This document shows, piece by piece, positions 7,955 through 16,794 of a stretch of 64,000 nt of DNA (position 1 is the stretch's first letter; the number at the start of each line of letters is the position of its first letter). Both the position numbers and the translations under genes were made by a program. The notes beneath the pieces are model-generated. The model made no database searches, had not been told where the DNA came from, and worked only from the letters and a program-made list of their open reading frames with translations. Source of the DNA: Vibrio casei (GTDB taxonomy: Bacteria > Pseudomonadota > Gammaproteobacteria > Enterobacterales > Vibrionaceae); the NCBI RefSeq assembly GCF_002218025.2, contig NZ_AP018682.1, forward strand, positions 96,295 through 160,294, read 5' to 3'.

Positions 7955-9016
7955 ATGAAAGACCTCATGACACTACCGAGCGATCTTGACTCTATTAGAC
8001 CTCAGCAACTAGTCCAGTACCTAAGCTCTAATTCTTCTAAAGCTATCGATCACGAGAAAGTTCAACAGCTGATTTTACATTTCCAAAATCAATTCTACTC
8101 TAGGCAAGGTCAGTATTCTGACTCTACATTAAGGCGCTTAAAGTCAGCCTGGGCTATGTTTGTTACATGGTGCAATGAAAATGGACGTCAATCTCTGCCA
8201 TCTTCACCAGATACTGTAGAAGATTACTTAAAATCCACAAATAAATCGTTACGTGGTAACACTTTAAAAGTTAATCTTTGGGCGATATCTAAGACTCATA
8301 AAATTTCTGGTTGTCCTGACCCAACAAAAGACATTTATGTTGAAGGGCAATTAAAACAAATAATCAGAAATAAAAAGTACTCGGGTGAAAGTCCAAATCA
8401 AGCGACTGCATTTAACGAGTTTCATTTAAACCAAGTTATTGACCTGTGGGGTACGAGTTCATCACCTATGCAAAAACGAGATTTAATGGTTCTCGGTCTT
8501 GCATATGAGTCGCTTCTACGTGAATCTGAAATCGTGCGTATCAAATTTAAACATATAAACTGGAGTCAAGATGGTTCGGCTTTAATAACTATTCCATATA
8601 CAAAAACAAACCAACTAGGTTCGGATGAAGTGGTCTATGTATCAAAGCAGGTGACTGGCTTTATACGTAAATATTTAGCAATTAATGATTTAGATAAACA
8701 AGATGATTCTTTTTTAATTCAAGGATTTACAAAGAGTGGTAATATAAAACAACAACTTTCCCCTAAAGCTGTCACCCCCAAAACCATTGAACGTATTTTT
8801 GCAAAAACGGCTGTAATTTTAGGCTTAGAAGATATGGGACTTCGTAAATTCACCGGCCATAGTGCAAGAGTTGGTGCAGCTCAAGACTTATTACGAGATG
8901 GGTATACAACTCTTCAAGTACAACAATCTGGTAGATGGTCGACGGAACGTATGGTTTTACATTATGGGAAAGGAATCCTTGCAGCAGATAGTGCCATGGC
9001 TAGAAAACGTAGATAG
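7955..9016 (+). CDS. Cre-like tyrosine recombinase (probable plasmid resolvase)
   Basis: A 353-residue tyrosine recombinase resembling phage P1 Cre in length and in its active-site blocks. An N-terminal SAM-like core-binding domain spans about residues 30-125 (STLRRLKSAWAMFVTWCNEN). The catalytic domain has the first Arg in LAYESLLRESEIVRI, the His-x-x-Arg pair in TGHSARVGAAQDLL, the Trp in QSGRWSTERM and the nucleophilic Tyr in MVLHYGKG. GHSARVGAA is almost identical to Cre. Such enzymes resolve plasmid multimers, so this is the likely role here. No lox-like site was identified with certainty. A 23-bp motif shared with the parAB region lies two bases past the stop codon. Confidence 0.85.
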   Translation: MKDLMTLPSDLDSIRPQQLVQYLSSNSSKAIDHEKVQQLILHFQNQFYSRQGQYSDSTLRRLKSAWAMFVTWCNENGRQSLPSSPDTVEDYLKSTNKSLRGNTLKVNLWAISKTHKISGCPDPTKDIYVEGQLKQIIRNKKYSGESPNQATAFNEFHLNQVIDLWGTSSSPMQKRDLMVLGLAYESLLRESEIVRIKFKHINWSQDGSALITIPYTKTNQLGSDEVVYVSKQVTGFIRKYLAINDLDKQDDSFLIQGFTKSGNIKQQLSPKAVTPKTIERIFAKTAVILGLEDMGLRKFTGHSARVGAAQDLLRDGYTTLQVQQSGRWSTERMVLHYGKGILAADSAMARKRR

Positions 9017-9017
9017 T

Positions 9018-9040
9018 TTGTCAATATTCAGCTTGAATAA
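9018..9040 (-). repeat. 23-bp motif, distant copy (candidate parS)
   Basis: Read on the minus strand, this is the same 23-bp sequence found at 58057, 60512 and 61028, with a single change (TATTCAAGCTGAATA instead of TATTCAGGCTGAATA) and the same TTGACAA tail. It begins two bases after the stop codon of the Cre-like gene. It is about 49 kb from the other copies within this window. Confidence 0.7.
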
Positions 9041-9109
9041 TAAGTTTAGTGATTACTGATACCGAGGAAAACTGTTGCACACGATATCAGAAAAATAGAT
9101 ATATTACTG

Positions 9110-9349
9110 TCATATTTCAACGTAAGAAACTATATAAGCGCAGCGGTGATGATACAGCAACGGTAATCCATTTATCCTATTATTTGGCCACTTACGCTTT
9201 GCTTCAGCAACAGCACCTTGGCAATTTTCGTGATAACCAAGTCCAACTTGGTTCTCTGTATTTGGCATATAAGAGCAACCCGCTGTAGTGTTGTGAACCT
9301 CATGATCACCATTTCGTTGAGGATTTTTATTGATTATGTAATTAGGCAT
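9110..9349 (-). CDS. Small conserved cassette-type protein, C terminus possibly frameshifted
   Basis: A protein of 79 codons whose first 60 residues (MPNYIINKNPQRNGDHEVHN, then TENQVGLGYHENCQGAVAEA) match a family of small His/Cys-containing proteins that I recall from many proteobacteria. Their function is unknown. Members usually end in a Cys-rich stretch of the type NGCYYCC. Here the frame reads NGLPLLYHH, while the overlapping frame reads DYRCCIITAALI and stops. A small indel near 9165-9185 may therefore have altered the tail. It lies between the Cre-like gene and the BrnTA locus and has its own promoter region. Confidence 0.5.
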   Translation of the reverse strand: MPNYIINKNPQRNGDHEVHNTTAGCSYMPNTENQVGLGYHENCQGAVAEAKRKWPNNRINGLPLLYHHRCAYIVSYVEI

Positions 9350-9473
9350 TTATTATTCTCTTTTTATGTACGTAGCAAAATTGCATACATTTTATACATT
9401 GGGGGTAATGATAAAAATATCAACAATAAATGGTTATTGCCTTTGTTTTCGTTGCTTAAAAATTAATATATAA

Positions 9474-9500
9474 AAAAGGCCGCCTATGGCGACCTTCTTA
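9474..9500 (-). terminator. Rho-independent terminator after brnA
   Basis: On the minus strand, AAGGTCGCC, a 3-base loop and GGCGGCCTT form a stem with one G-T pair, followed by a run of T. It lies directly past the brnA stop codon at 9501. Confidence 0.75.
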
Positions 9501-9710
9501 TTATTTCCAATTCATTTTCAGCTCTTTATGCTTAATGGTACAGTCCTTTAAGTACAAATTAATCAAGTTTTGATAAGGCACACCATTCTCTTCCGATAAG
9601 CTTTTAAAGTAACTCACTACGTCCTCATCAAGACAAATAGTGATCTGCTTTTTGTTTTTTTTCACATACGGATTAGGTACTGAATTAGAAAAATCATATT
9701 GTTCACGCAT
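9501..9710 (-). CDS. brnA: BrnA-type antitoxin
   Basis: A 69-residue ribbon-helix-helix antitoxin. The block KKQITICLDEDVVSYFKSLS, then NGVPYQNLINLYL is the RHH DNA-binding fold (the beta strand is KKQITICLD). It shares an 8-bp overlap with the upstream brnT frame, the usual toxin-antitoxin arrangement in this family. BrnA neutralises the BrnT RNase and represses the operon. The antitoxin looks intact even though its toxin gene has lost its normal start. A terminator follows. Confidence 0.8.
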   Translation of the reverse strand: MREQYDFSNSVPNPYVKKNKKQITICLDEDVVSYFKSLSEENGVPYQNLINLYLKDCTIKHKELKMNWK

Positions 9711-9969
9711 AACGAAACTCCTCGTATTGTTTACGTTCTCGCTTAGTCGCCTTTCTTGCTGAGATTAAACGTACATTGTTATCTTCATGTCGGTAACAAT
9801 GGCAAACAACAAGCGTATTACTTTGCTGACTAACACCAATAATAATGAAACGTTCCTCTCCAAGAGAACTATCAGGATTTGGAATCAAACGAGAGTATTC
9901 ATCTTCAAAAACCGTTCCAGCTTCATCAAAAGTAACACCATGCTTTCTCTTACGGGTAAGGTGAATTAT
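9703..9969 (-). pseudogene. brnT: BrnT-type RNase toxin, 5' end missing
   Basis: The frame reads KHGVTFDEAGTVFEDEYSRL, then GEERFIIIGVSQQSNTLVVC and VRLISARKATKRERKQYEEF. This covers nearly the whole BrnT family, including the C-terminal RKATKRERKQYE block. The first dozen residues (normally like FEWDExKNxxN) are absent. A stop codon lies at 9970-9972, eleven codons before the GVTFDEAG block, and no ATG, GTG or TTG occurs between them. Translation from a downstream TTG at about 9888 would remove a third of the protein. It is probably an inactivated toxin beside a live antitoxin. Confidence 0.65.
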
Positions 9970-9990
9970 TCATTTTAGTTTTTGTTCTTC

Positions 9991-10287
9991 TTATTTATTT
10001 AACAGTCTTTGAGCCATTAAATAGGCTTCTTTTTTTTCTCGTTTTCCGACGGCTAAGATAAGCACGATTAATTCATCATCAACAACTTTATAAACCAGTC
10101 GATAACCAGATTGCTTGAGTTTGATTTTGTAACATCCCGATAATCCACCATGTAATTTGTTTGCCTCTATGTGCGGATTAACTTGAATCTTTTTGAGTTT
10201 TTCTTTGAACTGAGATTTAACCGGCTCTCCTAATTTAGAGAAAAGTTTTTGGGCTTTTCGTTCAAATTTCAACTTATAAACTGTCAA
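9991..10287 (-). CDS. RelE-family toxin
   Basis: A 98-residue RelE/ParE-superfamily toxin, normal in length. Diagnostic blocks are LKFERKAQKLFSKLGEPVKS, NKLHGGLSGCYKIKLKQSGY and RLVYKVVDDELIVLILAVGK. The C-terminal basic stretch KREKKEAY corresponds to the ribosome-dependent mRNA-cleavage surface of RelE proteins. The gene overlaps the upstream antitoxin by 14 bp, so the two are co-translated, with the antitoxin first. Such modules stabilise plasmids or slow growth under stress. Confidence 0.88.
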   Translation of the reverse strand: MTVYKLKFERKAQKLFSKLGEPVKSQFKEKLKKIQVNPHIEANKLHGGLSGCYKIKLKQSGYRLVYKVVDDELIVLILAVGKREKKEAYLMAQRLLNK

Positions 10288-10531
10288 GGTCTACCTCAAC
10301 AAACTCACCCGTTTCATAAGCTTCTTGAGCCATTTTCATTAGCTCAATATTTTCAAGCTCATCAACCATTTTTTCATATAAAGCGGCTGGGACAGCGTAA
10401 AATGCAGGTTTGTTGCGATTTAAAATAGCAACAGGCGCACCATGGCCTTCTTCTAATACGCCCATTGGATTATTTTTGAGCTGAGTAAGTCCAGCACTCA
10501 CATCCGTCAAAATGTTGTTTGTTAAGTTCAT
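10274..10531 (-). CDS. Phd/YefM-family antitoxin
   Basis: An 85-residue antitoxin with the Phd/YefM N-terminal DNA-binding fold (NNILTDVSAGLTQLKNNPMG, then APVAILNRNKPAFYAVPAAL). An acidic C-terminal tail (AYETGEFVEVDLDSL) wraps the RelE-type toxin encoded immediately downstream. It is the first gene of a two-gene operon. The AT-rich stretch 10532-10600 should hold the autoregulated promoter. Pairing of a Phd-like antitoxin with a RelE toxin is common. Confidence 0.87.
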   Translation of the reverse strand: MNLTNNILTDVSAGLTQLKNNPMGVLEEGHGAPVAILNRNKPAFYAVPAALYEKMVDELENIELMKMAQEAYETGEFVEVDLDSL

Positions 10532-10643
10532 AATGTAAACCTCTCTTAAAGTGCATTTAATAAGGTGATTATAAATCTTTTAAAAGGGCTTGTCATGTTT
10601 TGTGAAAAATCAGAATGACAAGATAGAGGTGTGAGATGGAAAC

Positions 10644-11610
10644 TGATCCGCACCAGCAGTTTTGGACACCGAGTTAAGTGAGTACAATCACTAACGAGGT
10701 GAACCATGACAAGCAAGAAAAAACGTATTATCCATTCCCCTGAATTTAAAGCAGAAGCCCTGAAGCTAGCAGAGAAAGTGGGAGTAGCTGCGGCAGCGAG
10801 ACAACTGTCGTTACACGAATCCCAGATCTATGGTTGGCGTAAGTCAGCTAAGAGCGACACCAGCACCAGTCAGCGGGAAAAAGATCTAGCCGCTGAAGTT
10901 GCCAAACTCAAACGACAATTGGCTGAGCAAGCTGAAGAGCTAGATATAGTAAAAAAGGCCGCCACCTACTTCGCGAAAAACCTAAAGTAGATTGCTACGA
11001 ATTTATGCTCGAACACCTGCTTTGCTTCAGAGTTGCCCGCATGGCTAAGGTGTTCGGTGTTTCACGAAGTGGGTTTTATTACTGGATTAAGCATCGCCAC
11101 AAGGCCATCCAGCGCGAGGTAACTCGCCAAGAGCTTGATACGAAGGTCAAAGAGGCTTTTGATAATAGCAAAGGTCGTGATGGCTCAAGGCGCATCCAGA
11201 AAGAGCTGGCTGAGAACGGTGATAGCCGTAATGTTAAAACCATTGCCGCCAGTATGAAGCGGCAGGATTTAACGCCGAAAGCGGCACGTAAGTTTAAGTG
11301 TACGACGGACAGCAAACATAAAATGCCAGTTGCTCCGAACCTGCTGGCTCAGGATTTTAAGGCAGAGGCTCCGAATCAAAAGTGGGCGGGAGACATCACC
11401 TATGTTGCGACAAGCGAAGGCTGGCTGTATTTGGCGGTAATCATTGACCTTTATTCCAGGCAAGTAGTCGGTTGGTCTATGGATACCAGAATGACGGCAA
11501 CTCTGGTTTGCGATGCGTTATCAATGGCCTTGTTCCGTCGAGGGTTCCCTGAGCAGGTTATCGTTCATAGTGACCGAGGTAGTCAGTACTGCTCAAAAGA
11601 TTATCGAGAC
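10644..11610 (+). mobile_element. IS3-family element, copy 2, truncated at its 3' end
   Basis: This copy is identical to bases 6436-7402 apart from one visible base change (GGC to GCC near 11128). It stops abruptly at 11610, where the end of a related IS in the opposite orientation begins. About 276 bp, including the right inverted repeat, are missing and do not reappear on the far side. The junction therefore arose by deletion or recombination, not by a clean insertion. Confidence 0.9.
10706..10990 (+). CDS. IS3-family OrfA in truncated copy 2
   Basis: This 94-residue OrfA is identical to the one at 6498-6782 (HTH plus leucine-rich coiled coil). It is intact and sits beside a truncated orfB, so this copy cannot make a complete transposase. 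Its OrfA could still bind IS ends and act as a repressor of the intact copies, as OrfA proteins of IS3 elements can. Confidence 0.9.
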   Translation: MTSKKKRIIHSPEFKAEALKLAEKVGVAAAARQLSLHESQIYGWRKSAKSDTSTSQREKDLAAEVAKLKRQLAEQAEELDIVKKAATYFAKNLK

Positions 11611-11613
11611 TGA
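11005..11613 (+). pseudogene. IS3-family OrfB, C-terminally truncated
   Basis: The frame matches the first 202 residues of OrfB and contains the first two catalytic Asp blocks (WAGDITYV, VIVHSDRGSQY). It ends at SKDYRD because a TGA from the neighbouring IS end is read in frame. The third catalytic residue (the Glu in NACVESFF) is lost, so the protein cannot catalyse transposition. Confidence 0.9.
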
Positions 11614-11640
11614 TCTGCACCAGCAAGACTGGACACCTTG

Positions 11641-12491
11641 CTAAGCGACATATTGCTGTTCAAAGTTGACTGGGCTTAAATACCCAAGAGCACTGTGCCT
11701 TCTTGTCCGATTATAATCAACCTCTATGTACTCAAAGATCGTTTGACGCATCTCGCTTCTTGTCATGATTGGCCATATTGAATGGCTTCAACTTTCATTG
11801 AATGGAAGAAGCTCTCGACACAAGCATTGTCCCAACAATTTCCTTTCCTACTCATACTTTGCTTTAGATTATAAGCGGCTATCTGATCTCTATAATCTTT
11901 AGAGCAGTACTGGCTACCACGGTCACTATGGATGATAACTTGTTCTGGGAAGCCCCGTCGGAACAACGCCATTGATAGAGCATCACTGACTAGTTTTGCA
12001 GTCATGCGAGTATCCATAGACCAGCCAATCACTTGTCTTGAGTAAAGGTCGATAATTACCGCCAAATACAGCCAGCCTTCACTCGTCGCTAGATAGGTGA
12101 TATCACCAGCCCACTTCTGATTTGGGGCTGAAGCATCAAAGTTCTGAGCAAGCAGATTCGGGGCTACAGGCATTTCATGCTTACTGTCTGTCGTGCATTT
12201 GAATTTTCGGGCAGCTTTCGGCGTTAAATTCTGCCGCTTCATACTGGCTGCAATGGTTTTTACGTCGTGCTCATCACCGTTATCAGCCAGTTCCTTTTGA
12301 ATTCGTCTGGAGCCGTCTCGTGCCTTGCTGCTATCAAAAGCTTTCTTGACCTTACAATCAAGCTGTTGACGAAATGTCTCACGATTCGTTGTCTTGTGGC
12401 GGTGCTTAATCCAGTAATAAAACCCACTTCGTGAAACATCGAACACTTTAACCATACTGGTTATACGGAAGTTTAATAAGTGTTCGAGCAT
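11641..12491 (-). pseudogene. Frameshifted OrfB of the diverged IS3-type element
   Basis: The frame is open from MLEHLLNFRITSMVKVFDVS through the three catalytic blocks (WAGDITYL, VIIHSDRGSQY, NACVESFFHSMK). At about 11770 one base is missing relative to the intact copies, so the frame ends as IQYGQS. The remaining 40 codons (through [14 protein letters not shown]) continue in another frame to the TAG at 11641-11643. Confidence 0.85.
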
Positions 12492-12505
12492 AAATTCATA
12501 GTAAT

Positions 12506-12794
12506 CTATTTTAGATGCTTCGCGAAATAGGTGGCGGCCTTTTTTACGATTTCTAGCTCCTCTGCTTGCTCAGCAAGTAACCTTTCTTTTGAGCTTAGCG
12601 TTTTCAGCAGCCAGTTCTTTTTCTCGATTACTGGTGTTGGTATCTTTCTTCGAAGCCTTTCGCCATGCATAGATTTGAGATTCATGCAGCGATAACTGTT
12701 TTGCAGTGGCAGCCACACCAATCTTTTCAGCTAATTTAAGGGTTTCAGCTTTAAATTCAGGAGTGTGTTTGATTCTTGTATTCTTGGTTGTCAT
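12506..12794 (-). pseudogene. Frameshifted OrfA of the diverged IS3-type element
   Basis: The first part reads MTTKNTRIKHTPEFKAETLK and the HTH block, down to AENAKLKRKVTC and a stop at 12570. The family sequence then resumes in a different frame as LLAEQAEELEIVKKAATYFA. An indel near 12580-12595 separates the HTH from the distal coiled coil. Confidence 0.82.
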
Positions 12795-12856
12795 TGTTCA
12801 CCTCGTTAGTGATTGTACTCACTTAACTCGGTGTCCAAAACTGCTGGTGCGGATCA

Positions 12857-13062
12857 CCGCGAGCTGAAACATATTTGCACTCAATGCCAAATTTAATAAA
12901 TAGATGCATAGCCGCTAATAGAGCCGTATCTCCACAACAGCCTGTAGGGAATTTAGTTAAGCATGCTCTAAAAGCTGTACCACTTGGGAACAAACTTTTA
13001 GGAGTACTTTCTAGCGCATTTCGTAAGAATAGCAACTCACTAAAAATATCTGAATTCTGTAT
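12857..13062 (-). pseudogene. Internal fragment of a papain/transglutaminase-like hypothetical protein
   Basis: The frame reads SELLFLRNALESTPKSLFPS, then FRACLTKFPTGCCGDTALLA and HLFIKFGIECKYVSARG. It is cut on one side by the IS at 12856 and fused on the other to a pectate lyase fragment. The FPxGxC block followed by a helix and a short strand has the same pattern as residues 48-78 of the gene at 22151-22621 (FPYGSCEATSQMLALYLES). This is therefore a relic of a paralogue of that gene. Confidence 0.45.
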
Positions 13063-13588
13063 ACGCCGCTTGTGCTTTTTGATAACAATCACGCGCGTCT
13101 TCTAGTGGCCCAGATACCGCCGGCGGACGACCATTAGAAGCAAGGCTTTGTTTATTCCAAGTGTGAGGGTTAAATTCGTTGCGGTAGGCTTGGTAAAAAG
13201 TGTCGTAATCGTTGTAGCCATACTGCTCACATTGAGCCATGAAATCTTCCGCCGTCATCGATTTATTGCCTTTTTGATTGGCGGATAAATCAATTTTGCC
13301 TTTGATATAAATGACTTTTTTCTCATTGCTAGGATCAGCATTGATGTTGGCATCTTGGCTACCGTATAAAGCCTCAATCAACTGCTTACGATTCGTGACT
13401 GTGTAGATACGGTCGGCCGTGGCACCAGCGCCACCAGTCACACTTTCCTCGGCACTCGCCCAACCATTTGCCCCCATTGAACCTACCGATTTTTTGTGTT
13501 CCACCGGCTGAGGAATGCTGCTAAAAGCCATTGCTGAAGTGGCCGTGAGTGAAGCCATGATAGCCATAGCTAAAGGTAACCGTTTCAT
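13040..13588 (-). pseudogene. Secreted pectate lyase, 5' portion only
   Basis: The open frame of 182 codons starts with a clear signal peptide (MKRLPLAMAIMASLTATSAMA, cleavage after AMA). The N-terminal part of a PL1-type pectate lyase follows (NGWASAEESVTGGAGATADR, then IYTVTNRKQLIEAL and KVIYIKGKIDL). At about 13062 the lyase sequence stops (CYQKAQAAYT), and the last residues (EFRYF) come from unrelated DNA. The beta-helix catalytic core and Ca-binding residues are missing, so no active enzyme can be made. The promoter region 13589-13750 is intact. It is a remnant of pectin-degrading capacity. Confidence 0.7.
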
Positions 13589-13760
13589 ACGTTCTCATCT
13601 CCATATTGTTATTATTACTTCATGTATTGATTCATGCGCCTGTTTGTTTTTTGCACACAAATAGTAATAAAACAGTATTTTGATTTTTAAAGTACGATAT
13701 TTTATTTATGTGATTTATATTGCCTTTCTTTGAGCAAAGTTATTGAAATATGAGACAAAG

Positions 13761-13785
13761 AAAAGGCCAATTGAATTGGCCTTTT
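13761..13785. terminator. Bidirectional terminator after lldD
   Basis: AAAAGGCCAATT followed by AATTGGCCTTTT forms a 12-bp perfect stem around one base, with T-rich DNA on both sides. It lies 5 bp past the lldD stop codon and ends the lldPD transcript. It can also stop transcription from the other side. Confidence 0.85.
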
Positions 13786-13790
13786 CAAAT

Positions 13791-14930
13791 TTATAACTTT
13801 GAAACCAGAGAAGTTGAAGATAAATCGTTAATACTTTTTGCTCCGGTTAGCGTCATCGCTACTTTCATTTCTTTTTCATATAAATCTAATAAATTTTCAA
13901 CACCTAATTGGCCTTGAGCTGCCAACGCGTAAACAAATGAGCGACCTAAAAGAGTACAATCCGCACCTAGAGCTAACATTCTCACTACATCTAAACCCGA
14001 ACGTATTCCGGAATCGACTAAAATTTTTATATCCCCCTTTACAGCATCAGCAATATCAGGCAAAGCTCTCGCTGTCGAGAGCACACCATCCAATTGCCTT
14101 CCACCATGATTAGACACCACTATTCCATCGGCACCAAAGCGAACCGCATCTTTCGCATCTTCCGTATCTAAAATCCCTTTAATAATCATAGGACCTTCCC
14201 AAAAATCTCGGATCCATTCTAGATCTTTCCATGAAATGGAAGGATCAAAGTTAGCACCCAACCAACCAATATAATCTTCCAATTTGGTTGGTGTACCTCG
14301 GTAAGCTGAAATATTGCCCAAATCATGAGGCTTCCCATTCAAACCTACATCCCATGCCCACTTAGGATGAGTGACAGATTGCATCACTCTGCGAATTGCG
14401 GCATTCGGCCCGCTCATACCAGAATGCATATCTCGGTAGCGCGCCCCTGGGACTGGCATATCTACCGTAAAAACAAGAGTAGTGACTCCTGCTGCTTTAG
14501 CTCGCTCCAATACATTTCTCATAAAGTCACGATCTTTTAAAACATAAAGTTGAAACCACATCGGCCGTTTAATCGCCGGTGCCACCTCTTCAATAGGACA
14601 AACGGAAACTGTCGATAAAGTAAAAGGGATACCTTTATTACTTGCTGCTTTTGCAGCTTGAACTTCACCACGCCGTGCATACATTCCAGTGAGTCCGACG
14701 GGAGCAAGTGCGATTGGCATATTTAAAGCTTCACCAAACAGTTGTGTTTTCAAATCCAACTCAGACATGTTATTCAAAACACGTTGGCGCAAAGCAATAT
14801 CAGATAAATCATCACTATTACGCCTTAAAGTATGTTCTGAGTATGAACCACCATCAATATAGTGAAATAAAAATGGTGGTAGCTTTGATTTAGCCGCAGC
14901 ACGGTAGTCAGTCGAAGATGAAATAATCAT
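13791..14930 (-). CDS. lldD: FMN-dependent L-lactate dehydrogenase
   Basis: A 379-residue quinone-linked L-lactate dehydrogenase that oxidises L-lactate to pyruvate at the inner membrane. It has an alpha-hydroxyacid dehydrogenase TIM barrel. Visible blocks are [20 protein letters not shown] (N terminus), [30 protein letters not shown], and the active-site block [13 protein letters not shown] with the catalytic His and the substrate-binding Arg. The FMN-phosphate-binding end [20 protein letters not shown] is also present. The length is normal. It lies 58 bp downstream of lldP in the same direction, forming a lactate-use operon that ends in a strong terminator. Confidence 0.95.
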   Translation of the reverse strand: MIISSSTDYRAAAKSKLPPFLFHYIDGGSYSEHTLRRNSDDLSDIALRQRVLNNMSELDLKTQLFGEALNMPIALAPVGLTGMYARRGEVQAAKAASNKGIPFTLSTVSVCPIEEVAPAIKRPMWFQLYVLKDRDFMRNVLERAKAAGVTTLVFTVDMPVPGARYRDMHSGMSGPNAAIRRVMQSVTHPKWAWDVGLNGKPHDLGNISAYRGTPTKLEDYIGWLGANFDPSISWKDLEWIRDFWEGPMIIKGILDTEDAKDAVRFGADGIVVSNHGGRQLDGVLSTARALPDIADAVKGDIKILVDSGIRSGLDVVRMLALGADCTLLGRSFVYALAAQGQLGVENLLDLYEKEMKVAMTLTGAKSINDLSSTSLVSKL

Positions 14931-14988
14931 GGATATATTCCTAATATTAGATAATACATTTTATTTACTGAGTTCAGTCCTAATCGTC

Positions 14989-16689
14989 TTAACCCATTAA
15001 TACATCGGTCATACCAAAGCCATAGGCAAGAAGAAGACCAATCAATCCTGTAGCAACAAGGTAATAAAGTGTTGGAATGATCGTTTTACGTAGCGTTGCC
15101 CCTTCACGACCTAATAACCCAACCGTAGCTGAAGCTGCGACAACATTATGTATAGCGACCATATTTCCAGCCGCCGCCCCTACAGCTTGTAGAGCAATAA
15201 CCAAAATACTAGAAATATTTAATGCATGTGCCACTTCAAATTGAAACTGACTAAACATCATATTTGAAATGGTATTTGAGCCCGCAATAAAAGCCCCCAA
15301 TGCGCCAATTGTCGGGCTAATTGCAGGAAAAAAGTCGCCAACTAAACTTGCAGCAAAATTGGCAGTCATCACAGGCATACTGTCCAAGCCGGACATATTG
15401 ACGCCGGAGTTAATAAAAATCCTCACCATCGGGATAGTAAAAATAAGGACAAATCCGGCTCCAATCAAAGTCTTCGTTGACTCCCCAAAAGCCTGAGCTA
15501 AAGGCTTCGCATTCCGCGCTTGAATCAATACGGCTACTAGAGCTGCGAATACAAGTACCCCGCCAGGTAAATAAAGAGGTTCTATCGAAGCGCTAATTCC
15601 TTGCTCACCAAGAATATTATTAAAACTCAAGCTAACGCTTAGCAACCAACCTTTAAAATCTGCATTAACACGGCTTAGCACTAAAACGATACCTAGCAAT
15701 ACATATGGAAGCCAGGCTATAGCCAAGCTCATAGGTTTGCCTTTAATATCGTCTAGTTCCATTTTTAATGAACCTAACCACTCTGCAGGCCATTCTTTTT
15801 CTGGGCAAAAATCCCAAGATTTTTCAGGTACTAAAAAGCCTTTTTTGGCTGCAGTCACTACAATCAACAAGCCAAACAAACCACCGGCTAATGATGGGAA
15901 TTCTGGCCCTAAAAATATCCCGGTAAATGCATAGGGAATGGTAAATGCTACCCCTGCTAGTAGTGAAAATGGGAGAATATCCAATCCTTCCTTCCAACTA
16001 CGATTTTTTCCAAAGTAGCGAGTTAACATAATAGCCATTAATATTGGCATTAAGACACCAACACAAGCATGAATAATGGCGACCGTAGAAGTGATGTGTT
16101 GTAAATATTCCCCCCAATTAGAACCTTGGGAGATTAGAACACCATCAATTTTATGAGTATCAAGTCCCTTATTAATACCCACCAAAATAGGGGTTCCAAC
16201 CGCACCAAATGATACCGGTGTTGACTGAATCATCATGCCAATAAGAACAGCAGCTAAAGCAGGAAAACCAATAGCAACTAATAATGGAGCAACAATCGCA
16301 GCAGGAGTACCAAATCCAGAGGCACCTTCTATAAATGAACCGAAACACCACGCAATGATAATCGCCTGTACACGCCGGTCTGGGGAAATATTGGTAAATC
16401 CATTACGAATAACCGTGATCGCCCCTGTATACTTCAGTGTATTTAGTAACAAAATGGCACCAAAAACGATCCATAGCACCGTAACGGTAATACCTAAACC
16501 TTGTAGTATTGAAGCAATAACTCGATTGGTTGTCATATCCCAAAAAGTCAGCGCAATCATCACCGTTAATATAAATGAAACAGGCATCGCTTTTTTAGCT
16601 GGCCAATTTAGTCCAACAAGTAAAATGGCTGCCACTACGATAGGTGAAAAGGCAGCCAATGCTAATTGAGTTACACTCATGGAATCCAT
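14989..16689 (-). CDS. lldP: L-lactate permease
   Basis: A 566-residue LctP-family proton/lactate symporter with about a dozen or more hydrophobic segments. Recognisable family blocks include [20 protein letters not shown] and [20 protein letters not shown], both highly conserved in LldP. The start was placed at [14 protein letters not shown] because AAGGACAAGG precedes it. An upstream in-frame ATG at 16710 is also possible. It is the first gene of lldP-lldD. Its promoter region was split by the IS at 16761, which separates it from the divergent LysR gene at 18529. Confidence 0.93.
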   Translation of the reverse strand: MDSMSVTQLALAAFSPIVVAAILLVGLNWPAKKAMPVSFILTVMIALTFWDMTTNRVIASILQGLGITVTVLWIVFGAILLLNTLKYTGAITVIRNGFTNISPDRRVQAIIIAWCFGSFIEGASGFGTPAAIVAPLLVAIGFPALAAVLIGMMIQSTPVSFGAVGTPILVGINKGLDTHKIDGVLISQGSNWGEYLQHITSTVAIIHACVGVLMPILMAIMLTRYFGKNRSWKEGLDILPFSLLAGVAFTIPYAFTGIFLGPEFPSLAGGLFGLLIVVTAAKKGFLVPEKSWDFCPEKEWPAEWLGSLKMELDDIKGKPMSLAIAWLPYVLLGIVLVLSRVNADFKGWLLSVSLSFNNILGEQGISASIEPLYLPGGVLVFAALVAVLIQARNAKPLAQAFGESTKTLIGAGFVLIFTIPMVRIFINSGVNMSGLDSMPVMTANFAASLVGDFFPAISPTIGALGAFIAGSNTISNMMFSQFQFEVAHALNISSILVIALQAVGAAAGNMVAIHNVVAASATVGLLGREGATLRKTIIPTLYYLVATGLIGLLLAYGFGMTDVLMG

Positions 16690-16794
16690 CCTTGTCCTTA
16701 AGCCCTGCATCCTTATTAGGATTTAACCTGCAATATGTGAAACAGATTAAATGCTTGAGCGGTGTTTGTCAAACTAGTTGTCGCGATCACTACG

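Larger units (their letters stand above)
11611..12856 (-). mobile_element. Diverged relative of the IS3-family element, degenerate
   Basis: The element is bounded by the same type of ends (TGATCTGCACCAGC on the left; the right end read inward starts TGATCCGCACCAGC). It is about the same length as the intact copies but clearly diverged in sequence. Both reading frames are broken. No matching target duplication flanks it (GAC on the left, CCG on the right), consistent with rearrangement after insertion. Confidence 0.85.

Noticed and set aside
16235..16669. A 144-codon plus-strand frame opposite lldP
   Set aside because: It is a mirror frame of a well-supported membrane protein gene and has no family features.
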